Source: Clostridia bacterium (GTDB lineage: Bacteria > Bacillota > Clostridia > Christensenellales > Aristaeellaceae). Taken from it: a stretch of DNA of 36,153 nucleotides. Both the position numbers and the translations under genes were made by a program. The notes under the pieces are model-generated. The model did no database searches and was not told where the DNA came from. It worked only from the letters and a program-made list of their open reading frames with translations. Shown one piece after another: positions 1 through 9,275 of the stretch; the stretch's first letter is position 1, and every line of letters begins with the position of its first letter. The stretch lies in assembly GCA_030530315.1 (NCBI GenBank), contig JAUMVG010000033.1, forward strand, positions 1 to 36,153, written 5' to 3'.

Positions 1-84
1 CCGAAGGGATTTGCACCACCATTCCCAATTCTCCATTCTCAATTCTCAATTGGGTTTCAGCCCCACAATTTCCAATTCATCAAA
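1..84. repeat. Right half of MITE-like repeat family 1
   Basis: This stretch aligns without gaps to 10691-10774, with only a handful of differences over about 84 bases. It holds a run of ATTCTCAATT-type units and part of a small hairpin (ATCCC, loop GAA, GGGAT). The left half of this copy lies outside the window. In the complete copy the same sequence is the right end of an element with an inverted-repeat partner on its left. The element ends about 57 bases before the start codon of the ABC ATPase, so it may lie in or next to that operon's promoter. Confidence 0.75.
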
Positions 85-140
85 GGACTGAAGCAGTTAT
101 ACTCCAAAGAGAACCCTGGGCTGACGATTCGGAGGGAAAC

Positions 141-842
141 ATGTACATTGAAATTCGGGATTTGAAGAAGAGCTACGGCGAGGGTTCCGGCTATTCCCAG
201 GTGCTGCGGGGGATCAACTGCGAGGTGGAGCGGGGCAAGATCTGCGCCATCCTCGGCCCCAGCGGCTCCGGCAAGTCCACGCTGCTCAACTGCGTCGGCG
301 GCCTGGAGACGGCGGACGGCGGGTCGATCTGCGTGGACGGTGCGGAGCTGGTCGGCATGAAGCCGGAGGCGCTGTCGGAATACCGCCGGGCGAAGCTGGG
401 CTTCGTGTTCCAGTTCTACAACCTGGTGCCCAACCTCACGGTGCGGGAGAACATCCAGGTCTGCGAATACCTGTCTCCAAACCCGCTGTCGGTGGACACG
501 CTGTTGGATGCGCTGGGGCTTGCGGAGCACCAGAACAAGTTTCCCGCGCAGATTTCCGGCGGCCAGCAGCAGCGCTGCGCCATCGCGCGGGCCATCATCA
601 AGAACCCGAGCCTGCTGCTCTGCGACGAGCCGACCGGCGCGCTGGATTCTGCCTCCAGCCGGGACATCCTGGTGCTGCTGGAGCAGATCAACCGGGAGTA
701 CGGCACGACGATCCTGCTCGTCACCCACAACACCGCCATCCGGAGGATGGCCCACCAGGTGCTCACCATAAGGGACGGCCGCGTGACCGAGGAGATCCAC
801 AATGCCGCGCCGGTGCCCGCCGCCGAGCTGGAGGACCTGTGA
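141..842 (+). CDS. ABC transporter ATP-binding protein, MacB/LolD-type
   Basis: A 233-residue cytoplasmic nucleotide-binding subunit that powers the FtsX-like permease encoded directly after it. Walker A (GPSGSGKST) is at residues 39-47, the signature motif SGGQQQR at 139-145, Walker B (LLLCDEP) at 158-164 followed by TGALD, and the switch histidine is H196. Length and motifs fit the MacB/LolD/BceA family, which drives mechanotransmission or export of peptides and lipoproteins rather than ordinary solute uptake. The ATG follows a GGAGGG ribosome site. Its stop is two bases from the permease start, so the two are translationally coupled. Nothing in the sequence gives the substrate; antimicrobial-peptide resistance is one known role of relatives. 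No BceRS-type regulator is adjacent. Confidence 0.93.
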   Translation: MYIEIRDLKKSYGEGSGYSQVLRGINCEVERGKICAILGPSGSGKSTLLNCVGGLETADGGSICVDGAELVGMKPEALSEYRRAKLGFVFQFYNLVPNLTVRENIQVCEYLSPNPLSVDTLLDALGLAEHQNKFPAQISGGQQQRCAIARAIIKNPSLLLCDEPTGALDSASSRDILVLLEQINREYGTTILLVTHNTAIRRMAHQVLTIRDGRVTEEIHNAAPVPAAELEDL

Positions 843-843
843 T

Positions 844-3378
844 ATGCAGCGGCTGCTATACAGAAAGATGTGGCGCGAGCTCCGCGCCGCCTGGCTGCGA
901 TACCTGGCGCTGGGCCTGGTCATCGCCTTTGCCATGTACCTGATCGTCAGCCTGATCGGCGCGGCGGACACGGTCATAATGGGCACGGCCCGCCACTCGG
1001 AGGCAAACGGCATCGAGGACGGCCAGTTCACCACCTTCGTCCCGCTGACGGACGAGCAGATGAAGGCGCTGACCGACTCGGGGATCGCGCTGGAGCGGGA
1101 GTTCTTCCTGGACTACGCGCTTGAAAACGGCAGCGTGCTGCGCGTGTTTCGCCTCCGAAGGGAAATCGACCGCGCGGAGCTGGAATCGGGAGCGCTTCCC
1201 GGGGAGGATGGCGTCGCCCTTGAAAAGCGGTACTGCGAGGAGAACGACCTTGCCCCGGGCGATGGAATCCACATCGGCGGCATCGCGCTGACGGTCAGCG
1301 GGATCTGCACCTCGCCCGACTACGATACGCCCTTCCGGGAGATGGGCGACAGCACCGTGGACAGCGCGAACTTCGGCACGGCGTTCGTCACGGACGCGCT
1401 GTATGAGCGGCTGCGGGACACCGGCGACGCGCTCCGGTCGGAGGAGTACCTGTACGCCTATCGGTTGAACGGCGCGCTCACGGACGACGCGCTGCGGGAC
1501 CGGTTGAAGGCGCTGAGCTTCGATCCCGACAGCGTGGAGGACCCGTGGTTCCGGGAATACTGGCAGCGGAACTACGGAAGGCGCGATGCGCTTCTGGACG
1601 CGGCCTCCGAGATGGCCGACGGCACGCGGGAGCTCAGCGACGCGCTGGATGAAATGGGGGACAAGGTTTTCGGGAAGCCCGGGACCATCATGCGGGAGAT
1701 GCTGCCGACGGAGCTGGTCGATGCCTTCGACGGCGCCCGCGAGGCCGCCGAGGGCGCCGCAGAGCTTCGCGACGCGGTGATCGAGCTTTCGGACCGGTAT
1801 TTGCGCCCGGACACCGGCAACCTGCGCAGCTTCGTCACCGCGCGGGACAACCCCCGCATCGGCGGCGCGGCGGACGACGTGGTCATCAACAAATACGCCA
1901 GCATCGTGGCCGGCGTGATCATCATGGCGATGCTGACCTATGTGATCAGCGTGTTCGTGGTGCACAACATCGAGAGCGAGCAGAGCGTCATCGGCACGCT
2001 GTACGCCCTGGGCGTCCGCCGGAGCAAGCTTGTTCGGCACTACCTGCTGTTGCCGGTGATGGTCACGCTGCTGGCGGGGATCGCCGGGACCGCGCTGGGC
2101 TACAGCGCCCTGGGCGTGCCGACGCAGACTGCGGATACTTACGCCTATTTCTCTGTGCCGTCCCTGACCACGGTGGTCGAGCTGCCCGTGATCCTGTACG
2201 GCGCGGTGATGCCGCCGCTGATCGCCGCGCTGGTCAACCTGCTGTTCATCCGGCGCAGGCTCTCCGCTCCGGCGCTGCAGCTGATCCGGAAGGAGACGAA
2301 GTACGCGGAGGTCCGCAAGCTGGACCTCGGGCGCATGGGGTACGTGCGCCGCTTCCAGATCCGCCAGCTCGTCCGGGAGAGCCGGAGCGCCGTGGGCGTC
2401 GTGCTGGCCATCTTCATCTGCTTTTTGCTGATGATGATCGGCATCAACGCCTGGGTGCTCTGCGATCACGTGGGCAAGGACAATGTGATGGACACCCGGT
2501 ATTCCCACATGTACCTCTACAAGTACCCGGAGGAGGGCGTGCCGGAGGGCGGCCACGAGGCCGTCGCACTCTCCATGAAGAAGGAGGTCCTTGGCTACAA
2601 CATGGACGTCACGGTGCTGGGGCTGACGAAGGACAACCCCTTCTTCGACGCCGCGCCGCCCGACAGCATGCGCCGCGTGCAGATCAGCTCCGCCATGGCG
2701 CAGAAGTACGGCCTGAAGGCCGGGGATGCCTTTACCGTTGAGGACGAGCAGAACGACCGCGCCTACGCCTTCACGGTGGACGGAGTGGTGCGCTACAGTC
2801 CCGCGTTCTACGTCTTTATGGATTTGGACAGCCTGCGGGAGCTGTTCGGCCTGCCGGAGGACTACTACAACGTGGTCTTCTCCGACGGGGACCTGAGGGT
2901 CGATCCCGGGCGGCTCTACAGCGTGAGCACCCGGGAAGATGTGGAGAAGGCGGCCGATATCTTCGTGGAGCTCATGTGGTCCATGGTGATCACCATGCTC
3001 GTGGTCTCCGCGGTCATCATGGCGCTGGTCATGTATTTGATGATGAAGGTGATGATCGACCACGCCGCCGGGAGCATTGCGCTGTTCAAGCTGTTCGGCT
3101 ATCGCAAGCGCGAGCTGAGCGCCCTGTTCCTGAACGGGAACACGCTGTTGATCGCACTGGGCGTGCTCGTGTCGATCCCGCTGTCCAAGCGCATCATGGA
3201 CGCCATGTACCCCTACCTGGTGTCAAACGTGCCCTGCGCCATCGACCTGCGCTTCGAGCCGTGGATCTACGCCGCGCTGTTTGCGGGCTGCATGCTGATC
3301 TACGCGCTGATCCACACCTTCCTGGCGCGCAGGATCCGCCGCATCGAGCCGAACGAGGTCCTGAAGAACAGGGAGTGA
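844..3378 (+). CDS. FtsX-like ABC transporter permease
   Basis: An 844-residue membrane protein with the MacB/FtsX architecture. An N-terminal transmembrane helix (about residues 17-40) is followed by a large extracytoplasmic region, then a first FtsX core of about three helices (roughly 355-475). A second helix (about 530-550), a second soluble region and a C-terminal FtsX core of three helices (roughly 710-835) follow. The extracytoplasmic segment around 255-330 is rich in D, E, A and L and looks helical or coiled-coil. The start is placed at ATG 844, immediately after the ATPase stop, because it begins MQRLLYRKMWRE, a normal cytoplasmic leader. An upstream in-frame ATG would overlap the ATPase gene. 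It should form the membrane part of a type VII ABC complex with the preceding protein. Substrate unknown. Confidence 0.9.
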   Translation: MQRLLYRKMWRELRAAWLRYLALGLVIAFAMYLIVSLIGAADTVIMGTARHSEANGIEDGQFTTFVPLTDEQMKALTDSGIALEREFFLDYALENGSVLRVFRLRREIDRAELESGALPGEDGVALEKRYCEENDLAPGDGIHIGGIALTVSGICTSPDYDTPFREMGDSTVDSANFGTAFVTDALYERLRDTGDALRSEEYLYAYRLNGALTDDALRDRLKALSFDPDSVEDPWFREYWQRNYGRRDALLDAASEMADGTRELSDALDEMGDKVFGKPGTIMREMLPTELVDAFDGAREAAEGAAELRDAVIELSDRYLRPDTGNLRSFVTARDNPRIGGAADDVVINKYASIVAGVIIMAMLTYVISVFVVHNIESEQSVIGTLYALGVRRSKLVRHYLLLPVMVTLLAGIAGTALGYSALGVPTQTADTYAYFSVPSLTTVVELPVILYGAVMPPLIAALVNLLFIRRRLSAPALQLIRKETKYAEVRKLDLGRMGYVRRFQIRQLVRESRSAVGVVLAIFICFLLMMIGINAWVLCDHVGKDNVMDTRYSHMYLYKYPEEGVPEGGHEAVALSMKKEVLGYNMDVTVLGLTKDNPFFDAAPPDSMRRVQISSAMAQKYGLKAGDAFTVEDEQNDRAYAFTVDGVVRYSPAFYVFMDLDSLRELFGLPEDYYNVVFSDGDLRVDPGRLYSVSTREDVEKAADIFVELMWSMVITMLVVSAVIMALVMYLMMKVMIDHAAGSIALFKLFGYRKRELSALFLNGNTLLIALGVLVSIPLSKRIMDAMYPYLVSNVPCAIDLRFEPWIYAALFAGCMLIYALIHTFLARRIRRIEPNEVLKNRE

Positions 3379-3447
3379 CGCCTCCCGGAGCTTCGGTGTG
3401 TCAGGCGTACCCGAAGCATTTGAGAAAGCGCAAAGGTGGGATGATGG

Positions 3448-3939
3448 ATGACTTTGATGCTGTCCCTCTCAGGCTGTGTCCTGCTGTTCCTGGGCATCTG
3501 GGGCGTGACGGTCACGATGCCCACCGGGCTTCTGGCGAAGAACTTCCCGGAGGATGTGCAGGAGAGGCTCAGGCCCAGGCTTGACAGCCTGCCGATGACG
3601 CCGAAGCGGGCGCTGGGCTGGGTCATACTCGCGCTGTTTGCGGCGGGGTATCTGGCGCTGTTCATCATCGGCGGCATTGACGGCTTGAAGCGAGGCTTCA
3701 CCTTTGGACAGTTCTTCCTGCGGTTCTTCACCATCGGCGCGGTCATCAAGGCCTTTGACATCCTCGCCCTGGACTGGTTCCTGCTGACGAAGACCCGCTT
3801 CTTCCAGCGCTATTTCCCGGAAACGGAGGGCTGCGCGGGCTGGCAGGATTTTGGCTACAACCGCAAACAGCAGGCGCGGCAGTGCGTGATGATCGTCCTG
3901 GGCAGCGCTGTCACCGCGTGGGTATTCACAATGCTTTAG
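3448..3939 (+). CDS. Small four-helix membrane protein with D-x4-D motif (paralog A)
   Basis: A 163-residue integral membrane protein that I cannot name. It shows about four hydrophobic helices (roughly 5-25, 57-77, 90-112 and 145-162). The third carries FDILALDWFL, in which two aspartates are four residues apart. The same D-x4-D pattern at the same relative place, followed by W/C/R and large hydrophobics, occurs in three other proteins of similar size in this window (3952, 25301 and 26511). Of several nearby ATGs, 3448 is chosen because it keeps a normal hydrophobic N-terminus and sits about 8 bases after a GGTGGG ribosome site. The next paralog starts 12 bases after its stop, so the two are probably co-translated and may form a heteromer. 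Function unknown. Confidence 0.8.
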   Translation: MTLMLSLSGCVLLFLGIWGVTVTMPTGLLAKNFPEDVQERLRPRLDSLPMTPKRALGWVILALFAAGYLALFIIGGIDGLKRGFTFGQFFLRFFTIGAVIKAFDILALDWFLLTKTRFFQRYFPETEGCAGWQDFGYNRKQQARQCVMIVLGSAVTAWVFTML

Positions 3940-3951
3940 GAGGGCGAAGCC

Positions 3952-4446
3952 GTGAACTGGCCGAGGATCATACTGGACGGGCTGTCCATGTCGCTGCTGT
4001 TCAACGCCGTGGTGGGGGTGGGCTTTCTGCTCTGGCCCCAGGCCTACAGCACCATGTTCCCGAAGGAGATCCGGCAGGCCGCCGCGCCTTACGTGGACAG
4101 GCGGGAAGTGCGAAAGATGAAGCTGCTGCTCTATCCGCTGTATCTGGCGCTGGTCGTATATTGGGCCGTCAGCGCCCGCTGCGCCGGGACGACCGGCTTC
4201 CGGAGCCTGTTCTGGACGGGCTACGCGGAGATGACGCTTGTCAGCCTCAGCGACTTCATCATCCTGGACTGCTGGCTGCCGGGGAAGGTCCGGCACATGA
4301 TCAGGGGCGCGGAGCGCTGCAAGGCCTGGGAACGCAAGGTATGGCTAAAAACGCTGGCGATCCCGGAGCACGGCCTGGGCTGGACCCTGCTGGCCTGCCC
4401 GATGGCCGGGCTGATCGTGGCGGGGCTTGGCACGCTGATCCCGTGA
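3952..4446 (+). CDS. Small four-helix membrane protein with D-x4-D motif (paralog B)
   Basis: A 164-residue membrane protein starting at GTG, with AGGAGG 8-9 bases upstream. Hydrophobic segments lie near residues 6-27, 50-68, 88-105 and 142-162. The third contains SDFIILDCWL, the same D-x4-D pattern as the preceding gene. A polar stretch between helices 1 and 2 (FPKEIRQAAAPYVDRREV) resembles the P..vQer segment of paralog D at 26511. The gene lies between paralog A and a fused ABC half-transporter whose ATG is 38 bases after this stop. This suggests an operon and possibly an accessory role in transport. I do not recognise a named family. Confidence 0.8.
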   Translation: MNWPRIILDGLSMSLLFNAVVGVGFLLWPQAYSTMFPKEIRQAAAPYVDRREVRKMKLLLYPLYLALVVYWAVSARCAGTTGFRSLFWTGYAEMTLVSLSDFIILDCWLPGKVRHMIRGAERCKAWERKVWLKTLAIPEHGLGWTLLACPMAGLIVAGLGTLIP

Positions 4447-4484
4447 CGAAGCAGTCTATTACATATCCCAATGGAGGTTTTCAT

Positions 4485-6233
4485 ATGGAAGCATCGAAGA
4501 AGAAATCCCCGTCGCCCATCGCCTGGGCGCTTCATCAGGCGGGGCCGCACCGGGGGCAGTTTGCGCTGAGCGTGATCCTCGCCGTGCTGGGCGTGGCGTT
4601 TTCCGTCGCGCCGTACTTCGCGGTGGTGGGCATCGTGAAGGGCCTGATGGCGGGGGAGAGGAACCTGCCGTATTACCTGACGCAGGCCGGGCTCATCGCA
4701 TTGCTGTGGCTGGGCCGGGTGCTGTGCCACGCCTTCTCCACGGCCACCAGCCACCGGGCGACCTTTGCCGTGCTGGGCGAGATCCGCAAGCGCTGCACCG
4801 AAAAGCTGACCCGCATGCCCCTGGGCGCGGTGCTGGCGCAGTCCAGCGGCGCGCTCAAGAACACGCTGATCGAGCGCATCGATTCCATCGAGACCACGCT
4901 GGCCCACATCGTGCCGGAGTTCACGGCGAACCTGCTGATCCCCGTGATCATCACCGTGTACATTTTCACCATCGACTGGCGCATGGGGCTTGCCTCTCTC
5001 GCCACCGTGCCGCTGGGCATGTTCTTCTATATCTGGATGATGGCCACCAGCGCGGGCTTCTACCAGGCCACCATCGACAACACCAAGGCGCTGAACAACA
5101 CCGCCGTGGAGTACATCAACGGCATACAGGTCATCAAGGTGTTCGGCAAGACCAAATCCAGCTACGAGCGCTTCGTGAAGGACGCCCACGCGGCGGCGGG
5201 CGCGTTCATCGGCTGGATGCGGGCGTCCATCATCCCGTTCACCTTCGCCATGGTGGTCATGCCGGCCACGATGGTGTCCGTGCTGCCCATCGGCGGGCTG
5301 CTGGTGAGGGGCGGCACGCTGTCCGGGCAGGATTTCGTCACGGTCATCATACTCTCCGTGGGCCTCATCACGCCGCTGATCACCCTTATGAGCTACTCCG
5401 ATGACATCCGCACCATGGGCACCATCTTCGGCGAGGTGCAGGCCATACTGGACGCGCCGGAGCAGGAAAGACCTTCTACAGATGAAGCGCCTTCGGGTAA
5501 TAATCTTACACTGAACAATGTGCGTTTCTCCTATGCCGATAAAGAGATCCTGCACGGCGTCAGCATGGAGGTGCCCGAGGGCAGCTTCGTGGCGCTGGTG
5601 GGCCCCAGCGGCAGCGGCAAGAGCACCATCGCGAGGCTGATCGCTTCCCTGTGGGATGTGAACAGCGGCAGCATCACCCTCGGCGGAAAGGACATCCGCG
5701 AAATACCGCAGGAGGCCTACGCCGACCGGGTGGCCTTCGTCAGCCAGGACAACTACCTGTTCAACATGACCGTGCGGGAGAACATCCGCCTGGGCCGCCC
5801 CGGCGCGACGGACGCCGAAGTCGAACAGGCCGCCAGGGACAGCGGCTGCCACGAGTTCATCATGGGCCTTGAGAGGGGCTATGACACTCTCGTCGGCTCC
5901 TCCGGCGGGCACCTGTCCGGCGGCGAGCGCCAGCGCATCTCCATCGCCCGGGCCATGCTCAAGGCCGCGCCCATCGTGATCCTGGACGAGGCCACCGCCT
6001 ACACCGACCCGGAGAACGAGGCGGTCATCCAGCGGTCGGTGTCGAAGCTGACCGCGGGCAAGACGCTGATCGTCATCGCCCACCGTTTGAGCACCGTCAC
6101 CGACGCGGATAGGATCTACGTCGTGAACAACGGAAACATCGAGGACAGCGGCACCCACGAGGAGCTGCTCTCTCGCCATGGTTTATACGAGAAAATGTGG
6201 CATGCTCACATGGAGGTGAAGGACAATGGTTAA
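4485..6233 (+). CDS. ABC transporter permease/ATP-binding half-transporter, YbtP/IrtA-like
   Basis: A 582-residue fused ABC half-transporter. The N-terminal membrane domain (about residues 25-320, six helices) precedes a nucleotide-binding domain with Walker A GPSGSGKST at 373-381, signature LSGGERQR at 477-484 and Walker B VILDEATA with D501/E502. The start is ATG 4485 after a GGAGG site. It overlaps the next half-transporter gene by 8 bases and shares its motif spacing exactly, so the two almost certainly form a heterodimer. The domain order and the LSGGERQRISIARAM style resemble the YbtP/YbtQ and IrtA/IrtB family, which imports ferric siderophores despite having an exporter fold. Direction and substrate cannot be read from sequence. 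Proximity to a flavodoxin and a DUF3793 gene makes iron or another metal complex a reasonable guess. Confidence 0.93.
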   Translation: MEASKKKSPSPIAWALHQAGPHRGQFALSVILAVLGVAFSVAPYFAVVGIVKGLMAGERNLPYYLTQAGLIALLWLGRVLCHAFSTATSHRATFAVLGEIRKRCTEKLTRMPLGAVLAQSSGALKNTLIERIDSIETTLAHIVPEFTANLLIPVIITVYIFTIDWRMGLASLATVPLGMFFYIWMMATSAGFYQATIDNTKALNNTAVEYINGIQVIKVFGKTKSSYERFVKDAHAAAGAFIGWMRASIIPFTFAMVVMPATMVSVLPIGGLLVRGGTLSGQDFVTVIILSVGLITPLITLMSYSDDIRTMGTIFGEVQAILDAPEQERPSTDEAPSGNNLTLNNVRFSYADKEILHGVSMEVPEGSFVALVGPSGSGKSTIARLIASLWDVNSGSITLGGKDIREIPQEAYADRVAFVSQDNYLFNMTVRENIRLGRPGATDAEVEQAARDSGCHEFIMGLERGYDTLVGSSGGHLSGGERQRISIARAMLKAAPIVILDEATAYTDPENEAVIQRSVSKLTAGKTLIVIAHRLSTVTDADRIYVVNNGNIEDSGTHEELLSRHGLYEKMWHAHMEVKDNG

Positions 6234-7983
6234 GGTCATTCGGCGCTTTTTCGATTTCTGCGGCGAGACCAACCGCAAAAAGTTCGTAACCTCCGTCTGG
6301 CTGGGCGTGCTGATCGCGCTGTTCGAAGCCTTCAAAATTCCCGCCATCGCCGTGATGATGCGGGCGCTGCTGCCGGTGGAGCTGGGCGGCAACGGGGGGA
6401 TAACGACGGGCGACATCCTGATGAGCCTGGGCATCATGCTGCTGAGCATCCTGGGATCAGGGCTTGCCAAGGCCAAGGCCACGATGCTTCAAACGGAGGC
6501 GGGCTACGACACCTGCGCCATGAAGCGCATCGAGATCGCCGAGCACATGCGCTACCTGCCCATGGGCTACTTCAACGAGAACAGTCTGGGCCAGATCACC
6601 TCCGTGACCACCAACGTGATGGAGAGCCTGGAGAACGTCGCCACCCGCGTGGTGATGATGGTGGCTCAGGGCCTCTTGACGACGCTTTTGATCATCGTCA
6701 TGCTGGCGCTGTTCGACTGGCGCGTGGCGCTGGTGCTGCTGGCGGGCTTCGGCCTGTTCCTGCTGATGAACGGGAACCTGCAAACCGCCGCAGGCAAGCT
6801 GGCGGGCACGAAGATCGCCGCCGACGAGAAGCTGGTGGAGAAGGTGCTGGAGTACCTGCAGGGCATGGCGGAGGTCAAGGCGTATCACCTGACGGGGCAG
6901 AAGTCCGGCGAGCTGAACGCCGCCATCGCCGAGAACGTGAAGATCAACACCGACATGGAGATGACGCTGATCCCCCGCATGACGGCCCAGACGCTTATCG
7001 CCAAGCTGACCGGCGTGGCCATGACGGCGCTGTCCTGCGCGCTGTTCGTGGCGGGCAGGATGGACGCGCTGACGGCGATCCTCATGGTCATATCCTCCTT
7101 CATCGTCTACGCGAGCCTTGAGACCGCGGGCAACTATTCGGCGCTGCTGCGGGTGGTGGACATGAGCGTGGATCGGGCCCAGGAGATCCTGGACGCGCCG
7201 CAGATGGACATCTCCGGGGCGGAGATCGCGCCTGAGAGCAGGGACATCGCGGCGAAGGATGTCATATTCTCGTATGACAAGAAGAAGGTCATCGACGGCA
7301 TCTCCCTGAACATCCCCGAGCGCACCACCACCGCCATCGTCGGTCCTTCCGGCGGCGGCAAGACCACGCTGGTGAACCTGCTGGCCCGGTTCTGGGACGC
7401 GGACGCCGGCTCCATTCAGCTGGGCGGGCGCGACGTGCGGGACTACGACATGGACAGTCTGATGCAGAACTTCTCCTTCGTGTTCCAGAACGTCTACCTG
7501 TTCCGCGACACCATCGCCAACAACATTCGCTTCGGCACGCCCGACGCGCCCATGGAGGACGTGATCGCCGCGGCGAAGAAGGCCTGCTGCCACGACTTCA
7601 TCATGGCGCTGCCCGACGGCTACGACACCGTGGTCGGTGAGGGCGGCGCGAACCTGTCCGGCGGCGAGCGCCAACGCATCTCCATCGCCCGTGCCATGAT
7701 GAAGGACGCGCCGGTGATCTTCCTGGACGAGGCCACCGCCAACGTGGACCCGGAGAACGAGAACGAGCTGACGAAGGCCATCGAGGCGCTGACACGGGAA
7801 AAAACAGTTATCATGATCGCCCACCGGCTGAAGACCGTGGAGCACGCCGACCAGATCCTCGTGGTCGACCACGGCAAGATCGTCCAGCGGGGCCCCCACG
7901 AACAGCTTATGGCCGAGGAGGGCATCTACAGGACCTTCGTCGGCGAGCGCCGCGAGGCTGCCAGCTGGAAGGTAAAGGTGTGA
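6226..7983 (+). CDS. ABC transporter permease/ATP-binding half-transporter, YbtQ/IrtB-like
   Basis: A 585-residue partner of the preceding half-transporter. Six helices occupy roughly residues 15-310. The ATPase domain has Walker A GPSGGGKTT at 373-381, signature LSGGERQR at 477-484, Walker B VIFLDEATA and a switch histidine in MIAHRL. Both nucleotide-binding domains keep intact catalytic residues, so neither site is obviously degenerate. The start codon lies inside the end of the upstream gene (8-base overlap) after a GGAGG site, implying coupled translation at equal stoichiometry. The SRPBCC gene begins two bases after its stop. The heterodimer probably carries a metallophore-like or lipid-like cargo, but this rests on family resemblance and neighbours. 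Confidence 0.93.
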   Translation: MVKVIRRFFDFCGETNRKKFVTSVWLGVLIALFEAFKIPAIAVMMRALLPVELGGNGGITTGDILMSLGIMLLSILGSGLAKAKATMLQTEAGYDTCAMKRIEIAEHMRYLPMGYFNENSLGQITSVTTNVMESLENVATRVVMMVAQGLLTTLLIIVMLALFDWRVALVLLAGFGLFLLMNGNLQTAAGKLAGTKIAADEKLVEKVLEYLQGMAEVKAYHLTGQKSGELNAAIAENVKINTDMEMTLIPRMTAQTLIAKLTGVAMTALSCALFVAGRMDALTAILMVISSFIVYASLETAGNYSALLRVVDMSVDRAQEILDAPQMDISGAEIAPESRDIAAKDVIFSYDKKKVIDGISLNIPERTTTAIVGPSGGGKTTLVNLLARFWDADAGSIQLGGRDVRDYDMDSLMQNFSFVFQNVYLFRDTIANNIRFGTPDAPMEDVIAAAKKACCHDFIMALPDGYDTVVGEGGANLSGGERQRISIARAMMKDAPVIFLDEATANVDPENENELTKAIEALTREKTVIMIAHRLKTVEHADQILVVDHGKIVQRGPHEQLMAEEGIYRTFVGERREAASWKVKV

Positions 7984-7984
7984 T

Positions 7985-8437
7985 ATGATCGTTCAAAGAA
8001 CCTCCGTGTTCCCGGCGGGCAGGGACGCGGTCTTTCAAAAGCTCGGGCAGCTGCGCACGCTGCAAACCATTGCCGCGCCGTATGCCAGCTTTGAACCAGT
8101 GGGGGATGGCGCGTCAACCTGGGAGGTCGGCGGCACGTCCGCCTATCGCTTTCGGCTGTTCGGCTGCATCCCATTTGGCACGCACACGATCCACATCATC
8201 CGGTTCGATCCGGACGGCATCAGCAGCCGGGAGGGAAACGAACACGTCCCCGTGTGGAACCACGATATCCGGCTGCGGCCGTTGGATGACGGCCGCACGG
8301 AATACACCGACCGCGTGGAGATTCACGCCGGCTGGAAGACGCCCTTCGTGTGGCTGTGGGCAAAGGCGTTTTACGCGCATCGCCAGAGAAAATGGATCGG
8401 GCTTCTCCGGCAGGAAAGGCGGCGGCGGAGTTCATGA
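7985..8437 (+). CDS. SRPBCC (START/Bet v1-like) family protein
   Basis: A 150-residue soluble protein. It opens with a beta-strand and FPAGRDAVFQKLGQLRTLQTIAAPYASF, typical of SRPBCC proteins where V...F..L marks the first strand-helix unit. It ends with a long helix (about 115-150) that would close the hydrophobic cavity. The strand pattern in between (WEVGGTSAYRFRLFG, TEYTDRVEIHAG) also fits. Members bind hydrophobic ligands or act as cyclases, but no catalytic residue can be assigned. The start ATG is two bases after the ABC transporter stop, so it is clearly co-transcribed and may bind the transported molecule or a precursor. The last residues (RRRRSS) are unusually basic. Confidence 0.7.
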   Translation: MIVQRTSVFPAGRDAVFQKLGQLRTLQTIAAPYASFEPVGDGASTWEVGGTSAYRFRLFGCIPFGTHTIHIIRFDPDGISSREGNEHVPVWNHDIRLRPLDDGRTEYTDRVEIHAGWKTPFVWLWAKAFYAHRQRKWIGLLRQERRRRSS

Positions 8438-8445
8438 GGTGGAGC

Positions 8446-9108
8446 ATGAAGCGTAACAGGATGAAAATTGCGTAGATTTGCGGGTTGCTGGGCTGCCTTT
8501 GCTTTGGCGGCGGGGACTGGCTGATGCTGTACGGCAGCCCCGCCCATCAGGGGACGCTGTCCTGGCTGACGGAGGGCGTCGCCGCCATGCCGGGGTGGCG
8601 ATTCAACCTGGCGATGGCTCTGGCCTTTCCGGGGATCATCCTCTACGGGATCGCGCTGTTTGCGGTGCAGGGCTATGTTCTTGAAGAGCGGGGGAGAAGG
8701 GTCTATCACTGGCTGAATGCCTTCGGTCTGACCCCGTGGATCGCGCTGCACCTGTTCTACATCATGATTTTGACGCTGTATGCCTGGCTGAACCAGAACG
8801 GCTTTGCCGGCGAAGCGACGGCGATCTGCGAGGGGCTGTATGCGCCGCTCGCGTGGCTGGTTCCCGTCAGCGAAGGGCTGATGCTGCCGGTGTTCGTCTG
8901 GTGGTTCTGGCTGCAAATCCGCGGCAAGACGGCTTTTCCGAGGTGGATGGCCTTTACGAATGTGCTGATCGTCTTTGGCGTGCTGAAGGGCGTCTCCCTG
9001 CTGCTACCGGTGAGCGCGTTTCGCCTGGGCTTCACCAATGGACTGATGAGCGAGAGCATGATCGTGTGGTTTGCGATCATGCTGGCGAAAGACACGGGCG
9101 GATATTGA
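8446..9108 (+). pseudogene. DUF6796-like membrane protein gene interrupted by an in-frame amber codon
   Basis: Translation from ATG 8446 (ribosome site GAGGTGGAG) gives MKRNRMKIA, then TAG at 8473-8475. It then continues in frame as ICGLLGCLCFGGGDWLMLYG and a further 190 or so residues with about six hydrophobic helices. The intact relative at 32048 begins with RLMLLGIAGCLLYVVGDFLF, so the stop falls within the conserved first helix. Either a nonsense mutation has inactivated the gene, or translation restarts at TTG 8485, giving a 207-residue protein that lacks part of helix 1. No good ribosome site precedes that TTG. TAG is an ordinary stop here, since it ends the genes at 3939 and 18424. 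The rest of the frame is open, so the lesion is recent or the short form is used. Confidence 0.6.
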
Positions 9109-9117
9109 CGGGCCTGT

Positions 9118-9163
9118 TGATACCAAACCCCATGTCGGCGTGCCGACATGGGGTTTGGTATCA
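9118..9163. terminator. Perfect 22-bp palindromic hairpin after the transporter operon
   Basis: The two arms (9118-9139 and 9142-9163) are exact reverse complements with only GT between them, giving one of the longest perfect hairpins in the window. It starts 10 bases after the stop at 9108. No T-run follows on either strand, so it is not a textbook intrinsic terminator. It could stop transcription, protect the 3' end of the mRNA, or be a repeat or binding site. Confidence 0.55.
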
Positions 9164-9275
9164 GTCCCCTATGCGCTGCTTCGACATGAACCCATTTAGT
9201 TGTCATATGCTTTGCTGAAATCAAGGCTAACTGCGCACTTCCCCAAGAGACAAATGTGTAATTCGGGAAAACCTA

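Noticed and set aside
8473-8475. Amber readthrough or pyrrolysine at the in-frame TAG
   Set aside because: TAG ends other genes here (3939, 18424), the family has no known pyrrolysine, and no supporting genes are in view.
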